DNA from: Paramixta manurensis | GTDB taxonomy: Bacteria > Pseudomonadota > Gammaproteobacteria > Enterobacterales > Enterobacteriaceae | NCBI RefSeq assembly: GCF_013285385.1 | Contig: NZ_CP054212.1 | Span: 2,604,001 to 2,668,000, forward strand | DNA length: 64,000 nucleotides | Direction of reading: 5' to 3' | Shown here: positions 47,287-57,083 of the stretch, piece by piece | Layout of the letters: the number at the start of each line of letters is the position of its first letter | Position numbering within the stretch: the first letter of the stretch is position 1 | Position numbers and translations under genes: made by a program | The notes under the pieces: model-generated | Told to the model about the DNA's origin: nothing | The model's database searches: none | The model's input: the letters and a program-made list of their open reading frames with translations, nothing else

Positions 47287-49639
47287 CCCTGCTCTCTTTC
47301 GCACCACACGACCGGCGGGCGAATTTACCCTGCGCCCAATGCAGGCGGATGATGCGCCACAAGTTCACCGTTGGGTCACGCAAGAGTACGCACGCTTCTG
47401 GGGCATGCAGGATCACTCTCTGCAACAGGTCGCTGATTTCTATCAACGGCTCACCGCCGATAATCCAAACGCGGCGCTGATTGGCTGCTGTAACCAACAA
47501 CCGGTTTTCCTCGTGGAGTGCTATCAGGCACAGCAGGACGAAGTCGGTAAACATTATCCGGCGCGGGCAGACGATTACGGCATGCATATCTTGATCGCCC
47601 CGGCGGAAAAACCGATTCGGCAATTTAGCTGGCAGGTATTCAGCACCGTGATGGATTACCTGTTCAGCCTGCCACAGGTGCAGCGTGTGGTGGTTGAGCC
47701 GGATGTGCGCAACGACAAAATTCACCGGCTGAATCAACGCGCCGGATTTCGCTATCAACACACCATCGATATGGGCCACAAAACTGCCTGGCTGGCATTT
47801 TGCCAGCGCGATGATTATCAACATGCTCTCTTGCAGGAAACGTTTTCTATGAATACCGCAACCGCACATCTCACCGGCCAACACTTGGTGGGTGATCACT
47901 GGCTACTGGCTAATCGCTTATTAATTCGCAAAGCGATTGCCGAATTCGCCCATGAAAAACTGATCGTACCGGTCGAGACTAACGGAGAGTACCGCGTAGC
48001 GGTACCCAGCGGCGAGGCGGAGTATCGGTTTTACGCTGAACGCCTGGCGCTCGACCACTGGGCCATCGATCTGGTTTCACTGCGTAAGCAGGAGAATGGC
48101 GCGCCGCTGGCACTTGATGCACTGCAATTTATTACCGAGTTCCATCAGCAGATTGGTATTCCTGCTACGCTGTTAGCCACCTATATGGAGGAGATCACCA
48201 GCACCCTCTGTAGCAGCGTCTATAAGCTGAATAAAAACCAACCCAATAGCGCAGCGCTGGCTCACGCCGATTTCCAGACCGTTGAAGCCTCCATGACCGA
48301 AGGCCATCCCTGCTTTGTCGCCAACAATGGGCGCATCGGGTTCGACGCGCAGGATTACCTTCGTTATGCGCCAGAAACCGCCGCGCCGGTTAAGTTGGTG
48401 TGGGTGGCGGTCCATACCCGAAATGCTCATTTCGCCAGTCTGGATGAGTTGTCCTACCAACAGTTGATGCACGAGGAGTTGGGTGAAAGCACGCTGGCAA
48501 CCTTTAATGCCCGGCTTGATGAGTTGGGCGTTGCCCGCGATGAATATTTGTGGATGCCGGTTCATCCCTGGCAGTGGCATAACAAATTACTGACGGTGTT
48601 CGCCCCTGATATTGCTGCGCGCGACATTATTTATCTTGGCGAAAGCGAGGATTGTTACCAGGCGCAGCAATCGATTCGAACCTTCTTTAACCGCAGCCAA
48701 CCGGGTAAACGCTATGTAAAAACCGCCCTTTCAGTGCTGAATATGGGCTTTATGCGCGGTTTATCGCCCTATTACATGGCGACGACGCCGGCGGTTAACC
48801 ATTGGCTGGAAACACTGGTTAACCAAGATCGCTGGCTACAACAGTGCAATTTTCGCATTCTGCGCGAGGTTGCGGCGATCGGGTATCATAACCGTTATTA
48901 TGAACGCGCAATCAGTGGTGATTCCGCATGGAAGAAGATGTTTGCCGTGTTATGGCGTGATAATCCGGTCGTCCACTTGCAGCCCGGCCAGCGGCTAATG
49001 ACCATGGCCTCGCTGCTGCATGTGGATGCACAGCAAAAAGCGCTACTACCGGCGTTAATTGCCGATTCCGGTTTGGATGCGGAAAGCTGGATTAACGCCT
49101 ATCTGCATTGTTACCTGAGCCCACTGCTACACTGCTTTTATCAGCATGATTTGGTGTTTATGCCACATGGCGAAAACCTCATCCTGCTGTTTGAAAACAA
49201 TGTGCCGGTTAGCGCCTGGATGAAGGACATCGGCGAAGAAATCGCGGTACTCAACCCGGATGCGCAACTGCCGGAGAAAGCGCAGCGTCTGGCGGTAGAT
49301 GTGCCGGATAACCTTAAATTACTGTCGCTATTCACCGACGTTTTCGACTGTATTTTCCGCTTTATTAACGCGATTTTAGTGCAGGAAAATACGTTATCGG
49401 AATCAACTTTCTGGCGTTGCGTAGCGGATTGTGTGAAGGCCTACCAGCAGGCGCATCCGCAGTTGGCGAGTAAATTCGCCCGTTATGATATGTTTACGCC
49501 GGAATTCCAACGTTCTTGCCTTAATCGGCTGCAACTGGCGAATAACCAGCAAATGATTAACTTGTCCGATCCGGCTGAAAATCTTAAATTCGCCGGAACG
49601 CTGGTGAACCCTATCGCCGCATTTGCGGATAAACGATAA
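47279..49639 (+). CDS. dfoC: Two-domain acyltransferase / NIS synthetase for desferrioxamine
   Basis: A 786-residue fusion. Residues 1 to about 185 form a GNAT-type acyltransferase (AlcB-like, with W-V-T-Q-E-Y-A-R-F-W-G and D-V-R-N-D-K-I-H-R-L-N). Residues about 195-786 form an IucA/IucC-family synthetase (E-G-H-P-C-F-V-A-N-N-G-R-I-G-F, then V-H-P-W-Q-W-H). It would succinylate N-hydroxycadaverine and oligomerise it to desferrioxamine. An internal ATG at 47849 (M191), after GCAGGAAA, sits exactly at the domain border. Confidence 0.88.
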   Translation: MSNPALFRTTRPAGEFTLRPMQADDAPQVHRWVTQEYARFWGMQDHSLQQVADFYQRLTADNPNAALIGCCNQQPVFLVECYQAQQDEVGKHYPARADDYGMHILIAPAEKPIRQFSWQVFSTVMDYLFSLPQVQRVVVEPDVRNDKIHRLNQRAGFRYQHTIDMGHKTAWLAFCQRDDYQHALLQETFSMNTATAHLTGQHLVGDHWLLANRLLIRKAIAEFAHEKLIVPVETNGEYRVAVPSGEAEYRFYAERLALDHWAIDLVSLRKQENGAPLALDALQFITEFHQQIGIPATLLATYMEEITSTLCSSVYKLNKNQPNSAALAHADFQTVEASMTEGHPCFVANNGRIGFDAQDYLRYAPETAAPVKLVWVAVHTRNAHFASLDELSYQQLMHEELGESTLATFNARLDELGVARDEYLWMPVHPWQWHNKLLTVFAPDIAARDIIYLGESEDCYQAQQSIRTFFNRSQPGKRYVKTALSVLNMGFMRGLSPYYMATTPAVNHWLETLVNQDRWLQQCNFRILREVAAIGYHNRYYERAISGDSAWKKMFAVLWRDNPVVHLQPGQRLMTMASLLHVDAQQKALLPALIADSGLDAESWINAYLHCYLSPLLHCFYQHDLVFMPHGENLILLFENNVPVSAWMKDIGEEIAVLNPDAQLPEKAQRLAVDVPDNLKLLSLFTDVFDCIFRFINAILVQENTLSESTFWRCVADCVKAYQQAHPQLASKFARYDMFTPEFQRSCLNRLQLANNQQMINLSDPAENLKFAGTLVNPIAAFADKR

Positions 49640-49673
49640 TTCATCAAAGCGTCGCCTTATCTTGCTATATTGG

Positions 49674-49700
49674 CGCGACCGCATCCGCGGTCGCGTTTTT
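49674..49700 (+). terminator. Intrinsic terminator between dfoC and dfoS
   Basis: A perfect 9-bp stem CGCGACCGC/GCGGTCGCG with an ATCC loop and five T residues. It would lower transcription of the exporter relative to dfoJAC unless dfoS has its own promoter. Confidence 0.9.
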
Positions 49701-49722
49701 ACGTTTACCGGAGCATTGTTGC

Positions 49723-50961
49723 ATGGCCGCATATACCCCGATCTCAACGCTTACGCTGAGACATCTACTTTTTCCCCTTTCTCTGGTGCTGTTTGAGTTT
49801 GCTACCTATATCGCGCATGACATGATTCAACCCGGTATGTTGCTGGTTACCGGCGAATTTAATGTCGGTCCTGAGTGGGTTTCCGCTTCGCTGACTGCCT
49901 ATTTAATTGGCGGTATTGTGCTGCAATGGTTGCTGGGGCCGCTTTCAGATAAATATGGGCGTCGCCCCATTTTGCTGTTCGGCGTACTGTTTTTCATCCT
50001 TGCCTGCGCCATTACGCCGTTTGTTCAAAGCATTGAGCAATTCATTACGCTACGTTTTATGCAAGGCATTAGCTTGTGCTTTATTGGCGCGGTCGGTTAT
50101 GCCGCTGTTCAGGAAGCCTTCGATGAAACGTTGAGTGTGCGCATCATGGCGCTGATGGCTAACGTTGCACTGCTGGCCCCGTTGGCCGGGCCATTAGCGG
50201 GCGCCGCGTTCCTTGATGTCAGCGGCTGGCGTAACATGTTCTGGTTATTTGCGCTCATTGCCGCGCTAGCATGGTTTGGCTTATGGCGCGCGATGCCGGA
50301 AACGGCGGGAGATCGTAGCGCATCGGTCTCCTTAGCCTCACTGGGGAAAGGCTATCTGGCGCTGGCGCGCGACCGTCAGGTAATGAGCGGCTCGCTGGCT
50401 ATTGGCCTGGTGTTTATCCCTATCCTGGCGTGGGTTGCGTTATCGCCGGTCATTTTAATTCATGATGCGGGCCTGTCGCGCATGCAGTATGCGCTGCTGC
50501 AATTGCCAGTTTTTCTGGCGATGATTGCCGGTAACTTAACCTTAGGACGGCTTTCCGGGCGTTGGCCGATTGAGCAACCGCTCCGCTTTGGCGCGTGGCC
50601 GATTTTGCTCGGTCTTGGCTTAGCGCTGCTGTGTACGCTGGTAAATAATCAGAGCTATCTGTGGATGACCGCCGGGCTAAGTCTGTATGGTTTCGGCGCC
50701 GGGTTGGTGAACGCCGGGCTGTATCGTTTGACGTTGTTCGCCAGCAATGCCGGAAAAGGCAGCGTCGCGGCAATGCTGGGTATGGTGAGCATTCTGGCTT
50801 TTGCGCTGGGTATCGAATTAACTAAATATGGCTACTTTAACGGCGGCAATCGCCTCTTCAGCCTGATTAATTTTGCCTGTGGATTGGTTTGGTTTGCGCT
50901 GGTCACCGCCTTTCTACGCGAACGTCAACGGCGTTCAACGGTGATTACTCGCGTGAAATAA
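49723..50961 (+). CDS. dfoS: MFS transporter, probable siderophore exporter (MdfA-like)
   Basis: A 412-residue 12-helix transporter very like E. coli MdfA: L-F-P-L-x-L-V-L-F-E-F-x-T-Y-I, then D-M-I-Q-P-G-M-L, W-L-L-G-P-L-S-D-K-Y-G-R-R-P (MFS motif A) and G-I-S-L-C-F-I-G-A-V-G-Y-A. The place after dfoC suggests desferrioxamine export, but the resemblance to a multidrug pump leaves broader substrates open. Starts 84 bases after dfoC. Confidence 0.82.
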   Translation: MAAYTPISTLTLRHLLFPLSLVLFEFATYIAHDMIQPGMLLVTGEFNVGPEWVSASLTAYLIGGIVLQWLLGPLSDKYGRRPILLFGVLFFILACAITPFVQSIEQFITLRFMQGISLCFIGAVGYAAVQEAFDETLSVRIMALMANVALLAPLAGPLAGAAFLDVSGWRNMFWLFALIAALAWFGLWRAMPETAGDRSASVSLASLGKGYLALARDRQVMSGSLAIGLVFIPILAWVALSPVILIHDAGLSRMQYALLQLPVFLAMIAGNLTLGRLSGRWPIEQPLRFGAWPILLGLGLALLCTLVNNQSYLWMTAGLSLYGFGAGLVNAGLYRLTLFASNAGKGSVAAMLGMVSILAFALGIELTKYGYFNGGNRLFSLINFACGLVWFALVTAFLRERQRRSTVITRVK

Positions 50962-50970
50962 TGCCATCAT

Positions 50971-51002
50971 AAACTACGCCGGACATTGCCGGCGTAGTTT
51001 TA
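50971..51002. terminator. Bidirectional terminator between dfoS and lpxM
   Basis: A perfect 12-bp stem AAACTACGCCGG/CCGGCGTAGTTT with an ACATTG loop between convergent genes, with A/T flanks suited to both strands. The lpxM stop is at its right edge. Confidence 0.85.
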
Positions 51003-51974
51003 TCGCTTAAAGAAAAGGTCTTTTCGCTTATAGGGTTGAATCTCACCGGGCCTGCGCGTTTTTAACAGTTTCAAAATCCAAGTGTACTGTTCAGGATGCG
51101 GTTGAACAAAAACCTCCACTTCCTGATTCATGCGACGCGCCAGCGTCGGTTCGTCGGCCTCCAGTAACCCTTCCATCGGCGGACGAACATACACTTCAAG
51201 CTGATGCGTTTTACTGTTATACACCGGAAAGAGCGGCACCACTTCGGCCCGGCAGACTTTCATCAGGCGCCCGATAGCCGGTAAGGTCGCTTTATAGGTG
51301 GCAAAAAAGTCCACAAACTCACTGTGCTCAGCGCCATGATCCTGATCGGGCAAATAGTAGCCCCAGTATCCCTGGCGCACCGAGCTAATAAAAGGTTTAA
51401 TCCCGTCATTACGAGCATGCATCCGGCCACCAAAACGGCGGCGTACCGCATTCCAGACGTAGTCAATCAATGGATTGGTCTGGTTATGGAACATTGCGGC
51501 CATCTGTTGGCCTTCGGATGCCAGAACCATCGCCGGAATATCGACCGCCCAGCCGTGCGGCACCAGAAAAATAACTCTCTTTTGTTCAGCACGCAGCGTG
51601 TCAATAATCTCCCGCCCATGCCACTCAATGCGCTGACGTACTTTCTCCGCCGGGCGTATTGCCAACTCCGCCATCATCACCATCGACTGCGTCGCGGCCG
51701 CGAACATGCCATCAATAATCTCTTCACGCTGCGCCTCCGGCAGGTCCGGCATACAGTAGAGTAGATTGATCTGCGCGCGCCGACGGGCGCTTTTCGCCAG
51801 CTTTCCAGCCAACCGCCCCAGGCGCCCTAAAACAGGATCGCGCATGCGTGCAGGCAGCAATGCCATGCCCGCGCACGCGCCGATTCCCAGCCAGGCCCCC
51901 CAATATTTCGGCGCGAGGAAAGACTTCTGAAAGACAGGAATAAATTCGATAGGGCTTTTCTTGTTGTTTTCCAT
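51000..51974 (-). CDS. lpxM: Lipid A myristoyltransferase
   Basis: A 324-residue late acyltransferase that adds the secondary myristate to lipid A. The catalytic H-x4-D motif is visible as H-G-W-A-V-D near residue 140. One N-terminal membrane anchor (about 22-42). Next to mepM and znuA, as in E. coli. Confidence 0.95.
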   Translation of the reverse strand: MENNKKSPIEFIPVFQKSFLAPKYWGAWLGIGACAGMALLPARMRDPVLGRLGRLAGKLAKSARRRAQINLLYCMPDLPEAQREEIIDGMFAAATQSMVMMAELAIRPAEKVRQRIEWHGREIIDTLRAEQKRVIFLVPHGWAVDIPAMVLASEGQQMAAMFHNQTNPLIDYVWNAVRRRFGGRMHARNDGIKPFISSVRQGYWGYYLPDQDHGAEHSEFVDFFATYKATLPAIGRLMKVCRAEVVPLFPVYNSKTHQLEVYVRPPMEGLLEADEPTLARRMNQEVEVFVQPHPEQYTWILKLLKTRRPGEIQPYKRKDLFFKR

Positions 51975-52125
51975 GCACTGGCCTCAAACAATAACCGGCT
52001 AATGATAGTGCCGGCAGGCAAATTTGCAATCATCCCGCCTTTGCGGCAAGAAAAAACCGGCATATTGCTATGTCGGTTTATACTTTTCATCCCACACGCG
52101 GCCACTCTAGCGCGGCCGGAGCGGA

Positions 52126-53457
52126 TTAATTTAATTTCAGTTGCGGCAATACTTCTTTGACCTGCGCCAGATAGTTAGTGCGATCTTTACCGGTCAACCC
52201 TTCTGAACGCGGCAGTTTTGCCGTGAGCGGATTAACCGCCTGGTTATTGATCCAGATTTCGTAATGCAGGTGTGGCCCGGTCGACCGGCCGGTATTGCCC
52301 GAAAGCCCAATACGGTCACCGCGTTTCACTTTATCGCCCGCTTTAACCAGCAGCTTCTTCATATGCATATAACGCGTCATATATTGGCGACCATGACGGA
52401 TTGCTACATAGTTACCCGCACCGCCGCTGCGTTTAGAAACGATCACTTCGCCATCGCCAACCGCCAGTACCGGCGTCCCCATCGGCAGTGCAAAATCCAC
52501 CCCTTTATGCGGTGCAATGCGGCCGGTTACCGGATTTAGACGACGCGGATTGAAGTTGGAAGAAACACGATACTGTTTTACCGTTGGAAAACGCATAAAG
52601 CCGCGTGCCAGCCCGGAACCACTACGGTCATAGAATTTGCCGTCTTCCGCGCGGATCGCATAGTAATCTTTCCCGCCGCTCCGTAAGCGTACGCCCAGCA
52701 ACTGACTCTGCTCTGCTTTCCCGTTAAGGACTTCACGCGACATCAGTACACTAAACTTGTCGCCAGCGTGCAGTTTACGAAAATCCATCTGCCACTGGAG
52801 CGCTTTAATCACACTGCTCGCTTCGCCGCTCGAGAGCCCGGCCTTTTGCGCACTGGCTACAAAACTGCCGTTGACCGACCCGGTCAGCACGCTGTTTTTC
52901 CAGTCACCCTTCTGCATTGCGCTCGACATTTTGAAGGCGTTCCCGGCGCGATCGTAAGTACGCGTTTCACGACGAGAGAGTTCCCAGGTCAGGCGCTGAA
53001 GCTGGCCGTCATCGGTCAACGTCCAGGAGAGCTGTTGCCCAACGCCGAGCGTACGCAGATCTTTATCGATCTTGACCAGTTGATTTATATCCCCCATATC
53101 AATGTCATATTGATTGAGGATACTGCTAAGGGTATCGCCGGACGAGACAACGTAATCATGCGTGCCGGTTTCATCCGGGACGTCTTTATCGATCTCATCT
53201 TTCGGAATATCGTCTTCCGGCGCTGGAGTTGACTGGTCGATAGGTTCACTGGCTTCCGGCAACAGTGTCCGCAGTTCGTTTTTATCCAGTTCGATATTTT
53301 TAACGATTGGCGACGTGTCGCCTTCTTCAGGGTGGTAAGCGTATGGCCGCCAAACGGCGACGGCCAAAGTAACAACAGTCAACGACCCCAACATGACACG
53401 GTGGGGACGCGGTAAACTATTAAACGCCAGGGCGACAGAGCGGGCTATCTGCTGCAC
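52126..53457 (-). CDS. mepM: Murein DD-endopeptidase MepM
   Basis: A 443-residue cell-wall hydrolase. N-terminal membrane anchor (about 19-37), an acidic Pro-rich region, a LysM domain (about 104-150: D-Y-V-V-S-S-G-D-T-L), and a C-terminal M23 zinc peptidase with H-K-G-V-D-F near residue 318 and H-L-H-Y-E-I near 397. It cuts DD-crosslinks to allow wall growth. Lies between lpxM and znuA on the same strand. Confidence 0.95.
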   Translation of the reverse strand: MQQIARSVALAFNSLPRPHRVMLGSLTVVTLAVAVWRPYAYHPEEGDTSPIVKNIELDKNELRTLLPEASEPIDQSTPAPEDDIPKDEIDKDVPDETGTHDYVVSSGDTLSSILNQYDIDMGDINQLVKIDKDLRTLGVGQQLSWTLTDDGQLQRLTWELSRRETRTYDRAGNAFKMSSAMQKGDWKNSVLTGSVNGSFVASAQKAGLSSGEASSVIKALQWQMDFRKLHAGDKFSVLMSREVLNGKAEQSQLLGVRLRSGGKDYYAIRAEDGKFYDRSGSGLARGFMRFPTVKQYRVSSNFNPRRLNPVTGRIAPHKGVDFALPMGTPVLAVGDGEVIVSKRSGGAGNYVAIRHGRQYMTRYMHMKKLLVKAGDKVKRGDRIGLSGNTGRSTGPHLHYEIWINNQAVNPLTAKLPRSEGLTGKDRTNYLAQVKEVLPQLKLN

Positions 53458-53470
53458 GTAAACTTTTCCT

Positions 53471-54418
53471 CTATGCTCCTTTCAGGCAGCTCGCATACTG
53501 GCTTGACAACTGTGAGAGAAATTTCACATAGCTGTCTTTCGTTAAGCTGATGCCCATCCCCAACGGATCCAGCGTCCCCTTACGGACGTTTGTTCCGCGG
53601 GCCACGGCATCGATGACGGCTGGCCTGAATTGTGGCTCAGCAAAAACGCATACCGCTTTTTGCTCAACCAACTGTGTTCGTATTTGATGTAAACGCTGCG
53701 CACCAGGTTGAATTTCTGGGTTAACGGTAAAATGCCCTAAAGGCGACAAACCGAAATGTTTCTCAAAGTAGCTATAAGCATCGTGAAAAACGAAATACCC
53801 TTTCCCCTTTATGGGTGCCAGCTCGCTGCCAATGACCTGGTCTGATTGTGCCAGTCCCGCCTCGAATTGTTGCAGGTTAGCGTCAAGTTTGGCTTTGCTT
53901 TGCGGCATAAGTTCCAATAATTTTCCATGGATTGCAACCGCCGATTCCCGTGCTATTTCAGGGGATAACCAGAGATGCATATTATATTGCCCCTCATGGT
54001 GGTGTTGATGAGATTCATCTTGATGTTCGAAACCGCTTTCACCCGCCTCCTCATCTTCATCAGCGCCGGTAATCAATAGCGGTTTAACCGTCGGCAATTC
54101 GGCCAATTCAAGGTTTTTTTGCGCGGGGATTGCGGCAACCGATTTGGTCATAAACGCTTCCATTTCCGGGCCGACCCATACCACTAAATCCGCGCCCTGC
54201 AAGCGTTTAACGTCTGAAGGACGTAACGCATAGTCGTGCTCGGAAGCGCCATCAGGCAGCAGCACCTGAACTGGCGTAACGCCATCGGCAATCGCGGCGG
54301 CGATAAAACCAATCGGTTTCAAAGATGTGACCACCGTCGCATCGGCTGATTGTGTAAGCGAAACGGTTAAACCGGCGGCAAAAAGCGTAGAAAAAAACCA
54401 TTTTTTATTATGTAACAT
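53471..54418 (-). CDS. znuA: Zinc ABC transporter, periplasmic binding protein
   Basis: A 315-residue zinc-binding protein. Signal peptide about 1-26. A His/Asp/Glu-rich loop at about 130-150 (H-Q-D-E-S-H-Q-H-H-H) and further metal-ligand histidines (S-E-H-D-Y, F-H-D-A-Y) are as in ZnuA. It hands zinc to ZnuBC. Divergent from znuC across a Zur site. Confidence 0.95.
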   Translation of the reverse strand: MLHNKKWFFSTLFAAGLTVSLTQSADATVVTSLKPIGFIAAAIADGVTPVQVLLPDGASEHDYALRPSDVKRLQGADLVVWVGPEMEAFMTKSVAAIPAQKNLELAELPTVKPLLITGADEDEEAGESGFEHQDESHQHHHEGQYNMHLWLSPEIARESAVAIHGKLLELMPQSKAKLDANLQQFEAGLAQSDQVIGSELAPIKGKGYFVFHDAYSYFEKHFGLSPLGHFTVNPEIQPGAQRLHQIRTQLVEQKAVCVFAEPQFRPAVIDAVARGTNVRKGTLDPLGMGISLTKDSYVKFLSQLSSQYASCLKGA

Positions 54419-54451
54419 AATGCTTCAATCCATCGTGATTCATTGATGGGG

Positions 54452-54467
54452 TGTGATATTATAACAT
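54452..54467. promoter_or_regulatory. Zur-type operator between znuA and znuC
   Basis: The imperfect palindrome TGATATTATAACATC contains the TGTTATAATATCA core of enterobacterial Zur sites. It sits between the divergent zinc-uptake genes and can control both. Confidence 0.75.
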
Positions 54468-54495
54468 CCGAAATCTTCTGCAACCCGTAATCGCT

Positions 54496-55248
54496 ATGTC
54501 CTCATTGGTAAGTCTGGAAAAAATCGCGGTCAGCTTTGATCGACGCCGCGTATTGTCTGACATTTCACTGCGCCTGGAGCCAGGACGTATTTTGACGCTG
54601 CTTGGTCCTAACGGCGCCGGTAAATCAACGCTGGTGCGCGTGGTACTGGGCCTCATTACGCCGGACAGCGGCACGCTGTACCGCGCCACACGGTTACGTA
54701 TTGGTTATGTGCCGCAAAAACTTCATCTGGATGCCACGCTGCCGCTTAGCGTTGAACGGTTTTTACGCCTGCGGCCCGGCGTAAAAAAAGCCGATATTCT
54801 CCCGGCTCTTAAACGGGTACAGGCCGGCCATCTACAACACTCTCCGCTGCAAAAGCTTTCTGGCGGAGAAACCCAGCGCGTGTTGCTGGCGCGGGCGCTG
54901 TTGAACCGTCCCCAACTTCTGGTGCTTGATGAACCCACGCAGGGCGTCGACGTTAATGGGCAAGTGGCGCTGTATGACCTGATTAATCAGCTTCGTCAGG
55001 AACTCAACTGTGGCGTGTTGATGGTTTCTCACGATTTGCATTTGGTGATGGCGAAAACCGATGAGGTGTTGTGTTTGAATCAGCATATCTGCTGTTCCGG
55101 CACGCCAGAGGTGGTTTCGCAACACCCTGAGTTTATTTCGATGTTCGGGCCACGCGGCGCAGAGCAGTTGGCAATCTATCGCCACCACCATAATCACCGT
55201 CACGATTTACAGGGACGCATTATTCTGCGTAAAGGACAGGGGCTCTAA
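54496..55248 (+). CDS. znuC: Zinc ABC transporter, ATPase
   Basis: A 250-residue ABC ATPase. Walker A G-P-N-G-A-G-K-S-T at about 37-45, signature L-S-G-G-E-T-Q-R near 119, and Walker B L-L-V-L-D-E-P-T. A His-rich C-terminus (H-H-H-N-H-R-H) is typical. Overlaps znuB by one base (TAATG). Confidence 0.95.
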   Translation: MSSLVSLEKIAVSFDRRRVLSDISLRLEPGRILTLLGPNGAGKSTLVRVVLGLITPDSGTLYRATRLRIGYVPQKLHLDATLPLSVERFLRLRPGVKKADILPALKRVQAGHLQHSPLQKLSGGETQRVLLARALLNRPQLLVLDEPTQGVDVNGQVALYDLINQLRQELNCGVLMVSHDLHLVMAKTDEVLCLNQHICCSGTPEVVSQHPEFISMFGPRGAEQLAIYRHHHNHRHDLQGRIILRKGQGL

Positions 55249-56033
55249 TGATTGAATTGTTACTTCCTGGCTGGCTGGCCGGCGTGATGCTGGCATTGGC
55301 CGCCGGGCCGCTAGGTTCGTTTGTCGTTTGGCGACGTATGTCCTACTTTGGCGATACCCTGGCACATGCTTCATTACTTGGCGTTGCCTTTGGTTTACTG
55401 CTGAATGTTAATCCGTTCTATGCGGTGATTGTCGTCACGCTGTTGTTGGCGCTGGGCTTAGTGTGGCTGGAGCGCCGACCGCATCTGGCGATCGATACGT
55501 TACTTGGTATTATGGCGCACAGCGCCCTGTCGCTGGGTTTAGTGGTGGTGAGCCTGATGTCGAACGTGCGTGTCGATTTAATGGCCTACCTGTTTGGCGA
55601 CTTGTTGGCGGTGACGCCGCAAGATCTGCTGTTGATTGCCATTGGCGTCATCACCGTGCTGGCGCTAATGGCCTGGCAGTGGCGCGCGCTGTTATCAATG
55701 ACCATTAGCCCTGAATTAGCGCAAGTTGATGGGGTTAATATTCAGCGGACGCGTTTAGTCTTGATGCTGGTTACCGCGCTCACCATTGGTGTGGCGATGA
55801 AGTTTGTTGGCGCTTTGATTATCACCTCGTTGCTGATTATTCCGGCTGCCGCCGCACGCCGTTTTTCCCGCTCACCTGAGCAGATGGCGGCCTTAGCAGT
55901 GATGGTGGGGATAGTTGCGGTGAGCGGCGGACTGACATTCTCCGCCTTTTATGATACGCCAGCCGGGCCTTCGGTGGTGCTCAGCGCCGCACTGTTATTT
56001 ATTGTTAGTATGGTAAAAAAACCGGCTAACTAA
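55248..56033 (+). CDS. znuB: Zinc ABC transporter, permease
   Basis: A 261-residue membrane permease with about seven to eight helices, forming the zinc channel with ZnuC. Translationally coupled to znuC. A hairpin between AGCGGG and CCCGCT (56039-56064) separates it from the convergent ruvB. Confidence 0.95.
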   Translation: MIELLLPGWLAGVMLALAAGPLGSFVVWRRMSYFGDTLAHASLLGVAFGLLLNVNPFYAVIVVTLLLALGLVWLERRPHLAIDTLLGIMAHSALSLGLVVVSLMSNVRVDLMAYLFGDLLAVTPQDLLLIAIGVITVLALMAWQWRALLSMTISPELAQVDGVNIQRTRLVLMLVTALTIGVAMKFVGALIITSLLIIPAAAARRFSRSPEQMAALAVMVGIVAVSGGLTFSAFYDTPAGPSVVLSAALLFIVSMVKKPAN

Positions 56034-56070
56034 CTGCCAGCGGGTAAGTTATTACTCGCCCGCTACGGCG

Positions 56071-57078
56071 TTACTCTTCGCGTGTAATGCCAAAATGTTT
56101 ATACGCATGTTGGGTGGCGATACGGCCACGCGGCGTGCGCTGAATAAACCCCTGTTGAATCAGATAGGGCTCCAGTACATCCTCAATGGTCTCTCGCTCT
56201 TCGCCAATCGCGGCCGCCAGGTTATCCAACCCGACCGGCCCGCCGGTAAATTTATCGATAATCGCCAGCAATAGCTTACGATCCATGTAATCAAAACCTT
56301 CGGTATCTACATTCAACATATCAAGTGCCTGAGCGGCAACCTCACCGCTCATATTCCCCTCGGCCCGCACCTCGGAGAAATCCCGCACCCGGCGCAGCAA
56401 GCGGTTAGCAATACGCGGCGTACCCCGCGCGCGTCGCGCAATCTCCAGTGCGCCTTCATCACTCAACGGCAAACCGAGGCAGGCCGCGCTGCGGCCCACA
56501 ATATATTTAAGATCTTCGACCCGATAAAATTCAAGGCGCTGCACAATACCGAAACGGTCACGCAGTGGAGAGGTCAGCGAACCGGCTCGGGTGGTGGCGC
56601 CAATCAGGGTAAACGGCGGCAAATCCAATTTGATTGAACGCGCCGCCGGGCCTTCGCCAATCATAATATCAAGCTGGTAATCCTCCATCGCCGGATAGAG
56701 CACTTCTTCCACCACCGGCGACAGACGATGAATTTCATCAATAAACAGCACGTCATGCGGTTCGAGATTGGTTAGCATTGCTGCCAGATCGCCAGCTTTT
56801 TCCAGCACCGGACCAGAAGTCGTGCGCAAGTTGACGCCCATTTCGTTAGCGACGATATTCGCCAGCGTGGTTTTACCCAGACCCGGCGGCCCGAAAATCA
56901 ATAAATGATCGAGCGCGTCGCCACGCATTTTCGCCGCCTGGATAAAGATCTCCATCTGCTCACGCACCTGCGGCTGCCCGATATACTCTTCCAGCAGTTT
57001 AGGGCGGATCGCACGGTCTATGACCTCTTCTTCACTGATAGCGCCAGGTGAGACCAGGCGGTCGGCTTCAATCATCAT
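56071..57078 (-). CDS. ruvB: Holliday junction helicase ATPase RuvB
   Basis: A 335-residue AAA+ motor. Walker A G-P-P-G-L-G-K-T-T at about 64-72, Walker B L-F-I-D-E-I-H-R, and the C-terminal winged helix ending T-P-R-G-R-I-A-T. With RuvA it drives branch migration. Follows ruvA by 5 bases. Confidence 0.97.
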   Translation of the reverse strand: MMIEADRLVSPGAISEEEVIDRAIRPKLLEEYIGQPQVREQMEIFIQAAKMRGDALDHLLIFGPPGLGKTTLANIVANEMGVNLRTTSGPVLEKAGDLAAMLTNLEPHDVLFIDEIHRLSPVVEEVLYPAMEDYQLDIMIGEGPAARSIKLDLPPFTLIGATTRAGSLTSPLRDRFGIVQRLEFYRVEDLKYIVGRSAACLGLPLSDEGALEIARRARGTPRIANRLLRRVRDFSEVRAEGNMSGEVAAQALDMLNVDTEGFDYMDRKLLLAIIDKFTGGPVGLDNLAAAIGEERETIEDVLEPYLIQQGFIQRTPRGRIATQHAYKHFGITREE

Positions 57079-57083
57079 TTACC

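Noticed and set aside
47021..47899. Open minus-strand frame of 292 codons opposite dfoA/dfoC
   Set aside because: It is antisense to two well-supported genes, has no ribosome site or recognisable domain, and such shadows are common in GC-rich coding DNA.
44423..49639. Aerobactin or other citrate-hydroxamate cluster
   Set aside because: A PLP decarboxylase plus a fused acyltransferase-synthetase, with only one IucA/C domain, fits desferrioxamine rather than aerobactin.
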